A stretch of DNA of 64,000 nucleotides from Microlunatus kandeliicorticis. GTDB taxonomy: Bacteria > Actinomycetota > Actinomycetes > Propionibacteriales > Propionibacteriaceae. Positions 15,663-24,219 of this stretch are shown here, piece after piece. The stretch is taken from assembly GCF_014137855.1 (NCBI RefSeq), contig NZ_JACGWT010000003.1, positions 496,001-560,000 of the forward strand. The letters are read 5' to 3'. The notes under the pieces are model-generated. The model was not told where the DNA came from, made no database searches, and saw nothing but the letters and a program-made list of their open reading frames with translations. The translations under genes and the position numbers were made by a program. The first letter of the stretch is position 1, and every line of letters starts with the position of its first letter.

Positions 15663-18308
15663 TCAGGAGACGGGGTCGTCGGCGTGGCGGGTGAGCAGCA
15701 GGTGGGCGACCAGGGCGGTCCAGCCGGTCTGGTGCGAGGCGCCCAGACCGGCGCCGGTGTCGCCGTGGAAGTACTCGGAGAAGGTCGGGTCGGCGTTCCA
15801 GCGGGGGTCGGTGGCGAACCGGGAGCCGGTGTCGGAGGGACGGACCCCGTCGGGGCCGGGGAGGAACAGCCCGGCCAGCCGCCCGGCGAGGTCGTCGGCG
15901 ACGTCGTGCAGCCGGAGCCGACGCCCCGAGCCGGTCGGGTACTCGACGGTGAAGTCGGCCCCGAGCACCTCGTCGTAGCGGCGCAGCGCCTCGACCAGCA
16001 GCACGTTGAGCGGCATCCAGACCGGTCCGCGCCAGTTGGAGTTGCCGCCGAACAGCGCGGTGGTCGACTCCCCCGGTTCGTAGTCCACCCCGGCCGACAC
16101 GCCACCGAGCTCGACCCGGAACGGGTGCTCGCGGTGCCAGGCCGACACCGAGCGGATCCCGTGCGCCGACAGCATCCCGGCCTCGTCGAAGGCCGCGGCC
16201 AGCACCGTCCGCAACCGGTCCGGGTCGACCAGCGCCAGCAGTCGGTGCTCGACGCCGTCGCGCGGGTGCCGCTGCACCGCGCCGGCCAGCTCGGGATGGT
16301 GGTCGGTGAACCAGTCGGCCCGGGCGGTGAAGTCGGGCAGGTCGGCCAACGGCATCTGCTCGAGACTGCTGACCGCAGTGACCGGGATCAGCCCGACCAG
16401 CGACTTCACCCGCAGCGGGACGTCGGTGCCGTCGGTCAGGTGCAGGACGTCGTAGTAGAAGCCGTCCTCGGGGTGCCACAGGCTGGCGTTGTTGGCCGCC
16501 CCGGCGATGGTGAGGAACTGCTCGAAGAACTTGGTCGCCACGTCCTCGTAGCTGCGGTCGCGGCCGCACAACGTGATCGCGATGTCGAGCATGGTCAGCG
16601 CGTAGAACGCCATCCAGGCGGTGGCGTCGGACTGCTCGAGCGTGCCCAGCTCCGGCGGCACCGCCGAGCGGTTCAGCGGGGCGATGTTGTCCAGACCGAG
16701 GAACCCGCCCTCGAAGAGGTTGTTGTCGCCGTGGTCCTTGGTGGCCACCCACCAGGTGAAGTTGATCAAGAGCTTGTGGAACACCCGGGCCAGGAACGCG
16801 GTGTCGCGGCCACCGTCGATCAGGAACACGGTCAGCGCCGCCCAGGCGTGCACCGGCGGGTTGACGTCGGAGAAGTCCCACTCGTACGCCGGCAGCATCC
16901 CGGTCGGGTGCAGGTACCACTCGCGCAGCGCCAGGATCAGCTGGGCCTTGGCCAGCGCCGGGTCGACGTGGGCCAGCGTCACGCAGTGGAACGCCCAGTC
17001 CCAGACCGCGAACCACGGGTACTCCCAGACGTCCGGCATCACGATCACGTCGTGGCAGCTGACCTGGCGCCAGTCACCGTTGCGGACCGCCCCGCGCCGG
17101 GCCGGCGGTCGGGGTTCGGCCGGGTCGCCGTCCAGCCAGGTGGCGACGTCGTAATGGTAGAACTGCTTGCTCCACAGCAGTCCGGACAGCGCGCTGCGGA
17201 CCAGCCGGCCCCGGTCACCGGTGCACCCGGCGCGCTCGGCCAGCTCGGACCAGAAGGCGTCCGCCTCCGCCCGGCGGTCGGTGATCACCTGCGCGAACCC
17301 GTCCCCGAGGTCGACCGCGCCGTGGTCCGACCCCGGGCTCGCCTGCAGCCTGAGCCGGACCGTCCGTCGCTCCCCGGGCCCGACCCGCAACCGGTGGTGC
17401 AGCGCCGCCTTGGTCCCGCTGCGCGACGGGTCCACGGAGTCGGTGCCGTGCAGCACGTGGTCGGCGATGCCGTCCTTCGGGTACCGCGGTCCGTCGGTCG
17501 CCCCGTACAGCCGGGCGGTGTTGGTCTCGTTGGCGCAGAACAGCGGCTCGAACTCGCCGTCGGCGGCCAGCACCAGCCGTCCCGACCGGTCGCTCTCGGC
17601 CACCACCCGGTCACCGGTCCAGCGCAACGACGGCCGCGGTTCCCCCGCGCTGGTCGGGGCGCCCCACGACCACCGGTTGCGGAACCACAGGGTGGGCAGG
17701 ACGTGCAGCTCTGCCGGGTCGGGCCCGGCGTTCTCGACCGTGATCTCCATCAGCAGGTCGTGCGCGGCGGCCTTGGCGTAGGTGACCTCGACCACCCAGT
17801 AGCGGTCGTCGTCGAACACCCCGGTGTCGGCCAGCTCGTACTCGGGGTCGGTCCGCGACCGGGACGCGTTGGTGGCCACCAGGTCGTCGTAGGGGAAGGC
17901 GCGCTGCGGGTAGTGGTAGCGCCAGACGTTCCAGCTGTGCGTCGGGGTGGCGTCGACGTGCCACCAGTACTCCTTGACGTCCTCGCCGTGGTTGCCCTCG
18001 GGTCCACCGAGCCCGAACATCCGCTCCTTGAGGATCGGGTCGGCGCCGTTCCACAGCGCCAGCGCCAGGCACCAGTCCTGCCCGTCGTCACAGAAGCCGG
18101 CCATGCCGTCCTCGTTCCAGCGGTACGCGCGGGAGCGGGCGTGGTCGTGCGGGAAGCTCCGCCAGGCGTCGCCGTCGGCGCTGTAGTCCTCCCGGACGGT
18201 CCCCCAGGCCCGCTCGGCCAGGTAGGGGCCCCAGCCCCGCCAGTCGACGGTCCCGGTGTCGGCCTCGTCCAGTCGCTGCTGTTCCGCACCGCGGCGGTCG
18301 GCGTTCAC
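15663..18308 (-). CDS. MGH1-like glycoside hydrolase (GH63-related glucosidase)
   Basis: An 881-residue protein, the usual length for bacterial proteins annotated as glucosidase of the GH63/MGH1-like type. An N-terminal beta-sandwich-like section begins 'DWRGWGPYLAERAWGTVRED' (about 19-38). An (alpha/alpha)6 barrel covers the second half, with the conserved 'WEYPWFAVWDWAFHCVTLAH' (about 424-443), where the Asp is a likely catalytic acid, then 'GMLPAYEWDFSDVNPPVHAW' and 'NWRGPVWMPLNVLLVEAL' (about 764-781). It probably acts on alpha-glucosides in the cytosol, since no signal peptide is seen. The GTG at 18308 is chosen because family similarity starts about 20 residues later. Confidence 0.87.
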   Translation of the reverse strand: MNADRRGAEQQRLDEADTGTVDWRGWGPYLAERAWGTVREDYSADGDAWRSFPHDHARSRAYRWNEDGMAGFCDDGQDWCLALALWNGADPILKERMFGLGGPEGNHGEDVKEYWWHVDATPTHSWNVWRYHYPQRAFPYDDLVATNASRSRTDPEYELADTGVFDDDRYWVVEVTYAKAAAHDLLMEITVENAGPDPAELHVLPTLWFRNRWSWGAPTSAGEPRPSLRWTGDRVVAESDRSGRLVLAADGEFEPLFCANETNTARLYGATDGPRYPKDGIADHVLHGTDSVDPSRSGTKAALHHRLRVGPGERRTVRLRLQASPGSDHGAVDLGDGFAQVITDRRAEADAFWSELAERAGCTGDRGRLVRSALSGLLWSKQFYHYDVATWLDGDPAEPRPPARRGAVRNGDWRQVSCHDVIVMPDVWEYPWFAVWDWAFHCVTLAHVDPALAKAQLILALREWYLHPTGMLPAYEWDFSDVNPPVHAWAALTVFLIDGGRDTAFLARVFHKLLINFTWWVATKDHGDNNLFEGGFLGLDNIAPLNRSAVPPELGTLEQSDATAWMAFYALTMLDIAITLCGRDRSYEDVATKFFEQFLTIAGAANNASLWHPEDGFYYDVLHLTDGTDVPLRVKSLVGLIPVTAVSSLEQMPLADLPDFTARADWFTDHHPELAGAVQRHPRDGVEHRLLALVDPDRLRTVLAAAFDEAGMLSAHGIRSVSAWHREHPFRVELGGVSAGVDYEPGESTTALFGGNSNWRGPVWMPLNVLLVEALRRYDEVLGADFTVEYPTGSGRRLRLHDVADDLAGRLAGLFLPGPDGVRPSDTGSRFATDPRWNADPTFSEYFHGDTGAGLGASHQTGWTALVAHLLLTRHADDPVS

Positions 18309-18434
18309 CCCGCCATGATCACCGGACGGCAGGTGCCGCACCGCGCCGGGCGGTCCCTTCTCAGCCCGCTCTCGGGCTGGGACGCCGGATCCCTCGCCGC
18401 TGGCGCACAGTAGCGTCGAGGTCGTGAGGCACCG

Positions 18435-19073
18435 GTGACCGCGACCCCGCTGAGCCGGAGCCGGTGGTCCGACCGGCCGGTCGTCCGCAGCGTCCGGCTG
18501 CTCGCCGGGCTGGTGCTCTTCGGGCTCGGTCTGGCGCTGCTGGTCCGCGCGGGCCTCGGCCTCGACCCCTGGACCGTCTTCGCCTCCGGCGTCTCCCAAC
18601 GGTTCCACCTCACCCTGGGCGAGGTGACCGTGATCAGCTCGGCCGGCGTGCTGCTGCTGTGGATCCCGCTCCGCCAGCGCCCGGGACTCGGGACCGTGGC
18701 CAACGCGCTGCTGGTCGGACCGGTCCTCGACCTCGGCGTCGCCCTGCTCCCCACGGCCGGCCCGTTGGCCCTGCAGATCGTCTATCTGGTGCTGGCACTG
18801 CTCTGCATCGCCGTCGGGACCGGTCTTTACGTCGGCGTCGGCTGGGGACCCGGCCCGCGCGACGGCCTGATGACCGGACTCCACCGGCTCGGCGTCCCGA
18901 TCTACCTGGCCCGCATCCTCATCGAGGGCTCGGTGCTGCTGGTCGGCTGGCTCCTCGGCGGCACCGTCGGCGTCGCCACCGTGGTGTTCGCGCTCACCGT
19001 CGGCCCCCTGGTGGGCCGGGCGATGCCGCTGCTGGCCCTCGCCCCGAGCACCGCCGGACCCACCGCGCGCTGA
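18435..19073 (+). CDS. YczE/YitT-like integral membrane protein
   Basis: A 212-residue protein with five or six hydrophobic helices. The arrangement 'GLVLFGLGLALLVRAGLGLD' (about 25-44), followed by 'WTVFASGVSQ' and the later 'YVGVGWGPGPRDGLMTGL' (about 135-152), is typical of the YczE/YyaS/YitT membrane proteins. Role unknown; some members are linked to export or regulation. It is divergent from the GH63-like gene, 126 bp away, and starts with GTG. Confidence 0.82.
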   Translation: MTATPLSRSRWSDRPVVRSVRLLAGLVLFGLGLALLVRAGLGLDPWTVFASGVSQRFHLTLGEVTVISSAGVLLLWIPLRQRPGLGTVANALLVGPVLDLGVALLPTAGPLALQIVYLVLALLCIAVGTGLYVGVGWGPGPRDGLMTGLHRLGVPIYLARILIEGSVLLVGWLLGGTVGVATVVFALTVGPLVGRAMPLLALAPSTAGPTAR

Positions 19074-19118
19074 GCGGACCGTTCGCCCCCGGGCACAGGG
19101 GTTGATCAAGCGGGGGCG

Positions 19119-19391
19119 TCAGTCGTCGATGGTGCGGCGGATCCGGTAGCCGAGGAAGCCGATGAAGCAGGCCGTCGAGGCGAGCAGCAGCGGCCAGACC
19201 AGCAGACCGAGCAGACCGGTCGGGACGTGCAACCCGGTCGAGTCGTACGCCACCCACCACAGGGCGATGTGGATCGCCCCGAAGACCAGCCAGCCGGCCA
19301 GCAGCAACCGCGAACGACGGCGCAACCGACGTCGCCGCAGCGCCTGGTGGAGCATCGGGTTGAGCAGCTCGGGCGCACTCAAGGTCGTCAC
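19119..19391 (-). CDS. Small two-helix membrane protein
   Basis: A 90-residue protein with a basic segment (ALRRRRLRRRSR, about 17-28) followed by two transmembrane helices (about 29-47 and 57-80) and a basic tail. The layout is that of the 2TM-domain family of bacterial membrane proteins, function unknown. The GTG start at 19391 is supported by AGGAGG 5 nt upstream. It converges on the YczE-like gene. Upstream, 19392-19604 holds nothing I can identify. Confidence 0.7.
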   Translation of the reverse strand: MTTLSAPELLNPMLHQALRRRRLRRRSRLLLAGWLVFGAIHIALWWVAYDSTGLHVPTGLLGLLVWPLLLASTACFIGFLGYRIRRTIDD

Positions 19392-19604
19392 GGCGGCCTC
19401 CTGGGGAAGACGAGCGAAGGACTACGGGGAAGACGGCCCGTCGCGCCGCGCGGCCGGGCCTGCGCTCATTGTCGGAGCCGAAGCTGGGACCGCCCTGGCA
19501 GCCGACCGTCGACGCGCCGGGGCCGCGACCCATTCGTGACCTCACCCGACCCGGCGCGCGCTCCCGCGTCGCCCGGCAGCGACCCGTGCCGACCCGGTGA
19601 CCGG

Positions 19605-19865
19605 TCAGCTCGGCTCGACGCCCAGCTTCTGCTGCAGCCGCTCGATGTGCTCGGAGGCCTCCGCCTTGGTGAGATCGGCGCTGATCTGCTCGCCGGCCTG
19701 CCGGGCCAGGCTGTCCAGGTAGCTCTTCTGCGGTCCGGTGGCCGGCTGGTCGCCGGTCACCCACTGCTCCGGGTCACGCTGGGCGCCGCTCTCCGGCTCC
19801 GGCGCGCCGAGCACCTCCGGCTCCTGGGACTCGTCGCCGACGGACGCACGCGGTGATTCGCTCAT
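19605..19865 (-). CDS. DUF3072 family protein
   Basis: An 86-residue acidic protein. Its C-terminal half carries the DUF3072 core: WVTGDQPATGPQKSYLDSLA (about 35-54) and 'ADLTKAEASEHIERLQQKLG' (about 63-82). The family is small, mostly actinobacterial and uncharacterised; the core looks helical and resembles a SAP/LEM-like fold. The N-terminal 30 residues are low-complexity. It follows the NUDIX gene on the same strand by 22 bp. Confidence 0.88.
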   Translation of the reverse strand: MSESPRASVGDESQEPEVLGAPEPESGAQRDPEQWVTGDQPATGPQKSYLDSLARQAGEQISADLTKAEASEHIERLQQKLGVEPS

Positions 19866-19887
19866 GTGTTCGAAGCTACCACGCGGC

Positions 19888-20439
19888 TCAGACGGGCCGG
19901 GTGGACTCCCCCGTCTCGGTGCCGAGGTCGAGCGGCCACCGGTCGGGACGGTGCTCCAGACCGACCAGCTCGACCAGTCGGCTCGGCCAGATCCACTCGG
20001 CGGTACCGGTCAGCTCGGCCAGCGGCCACCAGCGGTGGTCGAGCATGGTGACCTTCTCCTCCTCGGTGAACGCCGACACGTCCACCTCGAACGGGTCGAC
20101 CCGGGCCAGGTAGAAGCACTCCGCCTGCTCGAGCACCTGGTCGGAATAGCCGTGGACGGCCACCCGGCGGGCCACCGGCCCGATCAGCTCCTGCTCGGTG
20201 ATCACCGCCCCGGTCTCCTCCGCGACCTCGCGGACCGCCGCCTGCGCCTCGGTCTCGCCGGGGTCGACGCCACCGCCCGGGGTGACCCACCACCGGTACT
20301 GGGGCAGGCCCGGATCGCTGTCACAGAACAGCAGGACGCGGTCGTCGGGGTCGAGCAGCACCACCCGCGCGGCGGTCCTGGTCCTGCGCGGCCGGTCGGC
20401 CGGGTCCTCGGGGATGGTGAAGCTGCGTTCCGGACTCAC
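19888..20439 (-). CDS. NUDIX hydrolase
   Basis: A 183-residue hydrolase. The Nudix box runs from about residue 55 to 77 as GGVDPGETEAQ...REVAEETGAV, with the conserved REVAEE metal-binding glutamates and an upstream 'WWVTPGGG'. It should hydrolyse a nucleoside diphosphate linked to another moiety; the substrate cannot be inferred. The GTG at 20439 is used; the gene is divergent from helR, and the region 20440-20547 between them holds the helR promoter. DUF3072 lies 22 bp downstream. Confidence 0.9.
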   Translation of the reverse strand: MSPERSFTIPEDPADRPRRTRTAARVVLLDPDDRVLLFCDSDPGLPQYRWWVTPGGGVDPGETEAQAAVREVAEETGAVITEQELIGPVARRVAVHGYSDQVLEQAECFYLARVDPFEVDVSAFTEEEKVTMLDHRWWPLAELTGTAEWIWPSRLVELVGLEHRPDRWPLDLGTETGESTRPV

Positions 20440-20469
20440 GGTGCACAGTCTGGCGGTCCGGAAAAGCCG

Positions 20470-20498
20470 TGGACGCGCAGGCGTCCGGCGGGTAACGT
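20470..20498 (+). promoter_or_regulatory. helR promoter
   Basis: TGGACG (20470-20475) and TAACGT (20493-20498) are separated by exactly 17 bp and lie about 50 bp before the start codon. The spacer contains GACGC-GCAG-GCGTC, an inverted repeat. I looked for a rifamycin-associated element upstream and did not find a convincing one. Confidence 0.55.
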
Positions 20499-20547
20499 CT
20501 CCGCGCCCACACCACCTCGCGAACCGATCTCCATCGGAGGTTCCTGC

Positions 20548-22653
20548 GTGCCCGAGAGCGAGCCCGACCAACCCCGACCCGACCCGTCGCACCCACCCGA
20601 CCCGGCGCTCGCGGCCGAGCAGCAGCACCTGGCCGACTCCCGCGCGGCCCTGGCCCGGATGCGCGCCCACACTGCCGGGCTGACCGCCGTCGGCGGCGAC
20701 CGCGTCTCGACCGAGCACCTCAAGCAGGTGCTCTGGCGCCGGATGCAGGCGCTCGAGGACGACCCCACCGTGCCGCTCTTCTTCGGCCGGCTCGACTACG
20801 ACCCCGCCCTCGGCGCCGAACGCGCGGAGCGGCTCTACATCGGACGACGACACGTCACCGGCGAGGCGGGCGGCGAACCGCTGGTGATCGACTGGCGCGC
20901 GCCGGTCTCGCTGCCGTTCTACCGCGCGACCGCGACCGAACCGATGACCGTCGCGCTGCGCCGCCGGTTCGGGTTCTCCACCGGCCGGCTGACCGCCTAC
21001 GAGGACGAGGACCTGGCCCACGGCGAGGGCACCGCGCCGTCCGAGGGACCCGGCACCGCCTCGGAGATCCTCGCGGCCGAGATCGAGCGGCCTCGCACCG
21101 GCCCGATGCGCGACATCGTGGCCACCATCCAGCCCGAGCAGGACAGCATCGTCCGGGCCGACCTCGCCACCTCGATCTGCGTCCAGGGCGCGCCGGGCAC
21201 CGGCAAGACCGCGGTCGGGCTGCACCGGGCCGCCTACCTGCTCTACGCCTACCGCGAGCAGCTGAGCCGGTCCGGGGTGCTGGTGGTCGGGCCGAACGAC
21301 AGCTTCCTGTCCTACATCGGCGACGTGCTCCCCGCGCTGGGCGAGATCGACGCCACCCAGGCCACCGTGGCGTCCATGATCACCAAGGCGACCGGGGCGG
21401 AGGTCCGGGGTCTCGACGAGGTCGGCGCCGCGCTGGTCAAGGGTGACGCCCGGATGGCCGAGGTGATCCGCCGGGCGGTGTGGGACGGCGTCCGCGAACC
21501 GACCGAACCGCTGGTGGTGCCCCGCGGTGCGCACCAGTGGCGGGTGCCCACCTATCTGGCCGCCGAGATCGTCGCCGAGCTCCGCGGCCGCGGGATCCGC
21601 TACGCGGCCGCCCGCGACATGCTGCCCCAGCGGCTGGCCCACCAGGTGCTGCTGCGGATGGAGGCGGCCGGCGACTCCCCCGACGACCGGGTGCAGAACG
21701 CGGTGGCCCGCAGCAAGCCGGTGAAGAGCTGGGTCGACGCGGTCTGGCCGGCCCTCGACCCGGCGAAGGTGATCCTGCGGCTGCTCACCGAGCCCGCCTT
21801 CCTGGCCACCCACGCCGAGGGGGTGCTCGACCCCGACGAACAGCGGATGATCATGATGCGGAAGCCGGCGCGTTCGGCGCGGGCGGCGCGGTGGAGCCTG
21901 GCCGACGTGGTGCTGATCGACGAGGCCCTCGACCAGCTGCACCGGACGCCGAGCCTCGGTCACGTGATCCTCGACGAGGCGCAGGACCTGTCGGCCATGC
22001 AGCTCCGGGCGGTCGGCCGCCGGGCCAGCACCGGGTCGGTCACCGTGCTCGGCGACCTGGCGCAGGCGACCACGCCGTGGGCGACCCGGTCGTGGGCGGA
22101 GTCGCTGCAGCACCTCGGCCAGTCCGGTGCGCACGTCGAGGAGCTGGTCGCCGGGTTCCGGGTGCCCGCCGCGGTGATCGAGTTCGCGGCCCGGCTGCTG
22201 CCCACCATCGCACCGTCGCTGACCCCGCCGTACGCGATCCGGCGGAGCCGCGGCGACCTGGTGCTCCGCGAGGGCCGGCCGGAGGACGAGCTGGTCACCA
22301 GCGCCCGGCTGGCCCTGGACCGCGAGGGCAGCATCGGCGTGATCGTCCCGGACGCCCGGCTCGACTGGGCCCGCCGGGTGCTGGACGGGGCCGGGATCGG
22401 CTACGGCGTGCTCGGCGAGCAGACCGACCCGCTCGACGAGGAGGTGTTCCGCACCCGGCTCGACCTGGTGCCGGCCTCGATCGCCAAGGGTCTCGAGTTC
22501 GACCACGTGGTGGTGGTGGAACCGGCTGCCGTCGTGGCGGGCGAGGCGGACACGGTCACCGGTCTGCGGCGGCTCTACGTCTGTCTGACCCGCGCCGTCA
22601 CCTCGCTGCAGGTGGTGCACCAGGAGCCGCTGCCCGTCCAGCTCGCCGCCTGA
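20548..22653 (+). CDS. helR: HelR/HelD-like RNA polymerase recycling motor ATPase (UvrD-like)
   Basis: A 701-residue superfamily 1 ATPase of the length and architecture of actinobacterial HelR. An N-terminal charged coiled region (about 20-75) precedes 'FFGRLDYDPALGAERAERLY' and 'WRAPVSLPFYRATATEP', both characteristic of HelD/HelR. Walker A is GAPGTGKT (about 214-221), the DEAQD box is near 475, and the C-terminal motifs are 'AKGLEFDHVVVVEPA' (about 645) and 'LRRLYVCLTRA' (about 675). HelR releases stalled RNA polymerase and in several actinomycetes contributes to rifamycin tolerance. The GTG follows a CGGAGG site by 7 nt. HelD itself cannot be fully excluded. Confidence 0.87.
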   Translation: MPESEPDQPRPDPSHPPDPALAAEQQHLADSRAALARMRAHTAGLTAVGGDRVSTEHLKQVLWRRMQALEDDPTVPLFFGRLDYDPALGAERAERLYIGRRHVTGEAGGEPLVIDWRAPVSLPFYRATATEPMTVALRRRFGFSTGRLTAYEDEDLAHGEGTAPSEGPGTASEILAAEIERPRTGPMRDIVATIQPEQDSIVRADLATSICVQGAPGTGKTAVGLHRAAYLLYAYREQLSRSGVLVVGPNDSFLSYIGDVLPALGEIDATQATVASMITKATGAEVRGLDEVGAALVKGDARMAEVIRRAVWDGVREPTEPLVVPRGAHQWRVPTYLAAEIVAELRGRGIRYAAARDMLPQRLAHQVLLRMEAAGDSPDDRVQNAVARSKPVKSWVDAVWPALDPAKVILRLLTEPAFLATHAEGVLDPDEQRMIMMRKPARSARAARWSLADVVLIDEALDQLHRTPSLGHVILDEAQDLSAMQLRAVGRRASTGSVTVLGDLAQATTPWATRSWAESLQHLGQSGAHVEELVAGFRVPAAVIEFAARLLPTIAPSLTPPYAIRRSRGDLVLREGRPEDELVTSARLALDREGSIGVIVPDARLDWARRVLDGAGIGYGVLGEQTDPLDEEVFRTRLDLVPASIAKGLEFDHVVVVEPAAVVAGEADTVTGLRRLYVCLTRAVTSLQVVHQEPLPVQLAA

Positions 22654-22721
22654 CCCGCCGTTCCGCCGGCCGGCACCGACCGGGTCGCGGGAAGCGGAGG
22701 CGGGAAGAGGGGAGGAAACAC

Positions 22722-22773
22722 GAGGACCGGCGATCGCGACTCCGGGGGATGGGAGACGTCAGCGCCGGTCCTC
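22722..22773. terminator. Hairpin, end of element copy 2 and helR
   Basis: GAGGACCGGCG (22722-22732) pairs perfectly with CGCCGGTCCTC (22763-22773). It is 69 bp after the helR stop. On the minus strand it is followed by GTGTTTCCTCCCCTC, so it could serve as a terminator in either direction. Confidence 0.6.
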
Positions 22774-23091
22774 AGTGCTTGTGGGTCTTCGGTTGTGGGT
22801 GCTGCCGGGGCGTCGGAGGTGCGTCCGTCGCGGCGTCGGGGGCCACCGCGTCGACCTCACCGGGTGACGTCGTGTCGTGCGTGTCCTGCGGTGATCCTGT
22901 CCTCGGGAGCCGGCGTCGGGGGCCACCTGCTCCGGTCGGGTCCGGATCGTCGTCGGTCGTTCCTGATCGTGGTCCGGGGCGTCGGGGGCCACCTCGGGTT
23001 GCGGATCGATTCCTTCCGACACCCAGAACACTACGGACTCCGGTGCCGGTCTTCTCGGCGCTCGGTGCACACCTGGTCGGCAATCCGTGCA
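22722..23091 (-). repeat. Intergenic element copy 2 (candidate small RNA)
   Basis: Lies between two convergent genes. Read on the minus strand it begins with the TGCAC/GTGCA stem (23066-23091), has a -10-like TAGTGT (23028-23033), three GGTGGCCCCCGAC blocks (22981-22993, 22915-22927, 22835-22847; spacing 66 and 80 bp), and ends in a strong hairpin (22722-22773) followed by a pyrimidine-rich tail. The third block is out of frame with the other two for a Val-Ala-Pro-Asp reading, so conservation is of nucleotides rather than protein. A conserved CGACCTCACCGGGTGACGTC (22851-22870) follows the outermost block. Confidence 0.5.
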
Positions 23092-23122
23092 GTCCTCGAT
23101 CCGGCCTCACGAGGCCGTGCGG

Positions 23123-24109
23123 TCAGGGCCTCCGCTCGGCCGCGCGGGCCATCCGGGCGGCCAGCCCGGCCAGGCTGTCGCGGAGCTCGGGCGGGTCTAC
23201 CACGGTGAACTCGACGCCGGTGGAGGCCATCCAGACCGCGATCGCGGCGTGGCTCTCGGTCGCGGCCCGGAACTCGGTGGTGTCGGCGTCGACCGCGGTC
23301 AGCTCACCCCAGCCGGGGTCCATCCAGGCGGCCAGCCGGTCCCGGGGCGCGTGCAGCCGGATCACCACCGGATAGCGCCGGGTGAAGGCCTCGACCCGCT
23401 CGGTGACGAACCTCCCGGCGTCGCCACCGGGGACCGGTCGTGGCTCGAACCGCGGCCCGCCCGGCGTCCGCAGCAGCATCCGGTCGAGCCGGAAGCTCCG
23501 CCAGTCACGGCGGTCGAGGTCCCAGGCCACCAGGTACCAGCGTCCGGCGCGGTGCACCAGCTCGTGCGGCTCGACCCGGCGCGGCCGCTCCACCGGCGGC
23601 GTCGCCCCTCCGGCGGTCCAGGCCGGGCGGTCGTAGTCGAACCGCAGCCCCTCGTGGTCGCGGCACGCCTGGGCCACCGCGATCAGCAGCTCGGGCGGCA
23701 CCCGCGGCCCACCGTCGGGCAGTACGGTCGAGACGCCCTGGACCGCCTCCACCCGGCGCCGCAACCGGGCCGGCAGCAGCGCGACGATCTTGGTGAGCGC
23801 CCGGAGCGCGACCTCCTCCATCCCGCCCAGCGCACCACTCGCGCCGGCGTGCAGGGCCACCGCGACGGCCACCGCCTCGTCGTCGTCGAGCAGCAACGGC
23901 GGCAGCTCGGCCCCGGGTCGCAGCCGGTAGCCGCCGGTCGCCCCGGGCCGGCCGTCGACCGGATAGCCGAGCTCGCGGAGCCGCTCGACGTCGGCGCGCA
24001 CCGTCCGGGTGGACACCCCGAGCCGGACGGCCAGCTGCGGACCGGTCCAGTCCCGCGGGGTCTGCAGCAGCGAGAGCAGCCGCAGCAACCGGGCCGAGGT
24101 GGAGAGCAC
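23123..24109 (-). CDS. WYL-domain transcriptional regulator (YafY-like)
   Basis: A 328-residue regulator. The N-terminal HTH_11 winged helix spans about 3-55 (recognition segment 'VSTRTVRADVERLRELGYPV'). The WYL domain follows at about 140-215 ('EPHELVHRAGRWYLVAWDLD'; the Trp-Tyr-Leu core is WYL at residues about 192-194) and a WCX-type C-terminal domain ends the protein. WYL domains sense nucleic-acid or nucleotide ligands. It is divergent from the MFS transporter at 24220 (110 bp), so that transporter is a plausible target. Confidence 0.88.
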   Translation of the reverse strand: MLSTSARLLRLLSLLQTPRDWTGPQLAVRLGVSTRTVRADVERLRELGYPVDGRPGATGGYRLRPGAELPPLLLDDDEAVAVAVALHAGASGALGGMEEVALRALTKIVALLPARLRRRVEAVQGVSTVLPDGGPRVPPELLIAVAQACRDHEGLRFDYDRPAWTAGGATPPVERPRRVEPHELVHRAGRWYLVAWDLDRRDWRSFRLDRMLLRTPGGPRFEPRPVPGGDAGRFVTERVEAFTRRYPVVIRLHAPRDRLAAWMDPGWGELTAVDADTTEFRAATESHAAIAVWMASTGVEFTVVDPPELRDSLAGLAARMARAAERRP

Positions 24110-24219
24110 GGCCCCGAGTCTGCCGGAGAACGCGGAACCGCTCGTTCCGCATCACGCCGGGAGCGACGCGGGCGCCGGTACGCCGATGAGTTCCGGTCCC
24201 CCGCGGGGTCCCACCCGGC

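Noticed and set aside
15663-19109. Very long open frame joining the GH63-like gene with sequence antisense to the YczE-like gene
   Set aside because: Similarity to the family begins only near 18308; the rest is antisense to a real gene on the other strand.
22835-22993. CRISPR-like spacing of 13-mers
   Set aside because: Repeats are too short, spacing is uneven (66 and 80 bp), only three units exist, and no cas genes are near.
22759-23110. Short minus-strand frames in element copy 2
   Set aside because: The repeated Val-Ala-Pro-Asp motif changes frame between blocks, so no single frame covers the repeats.
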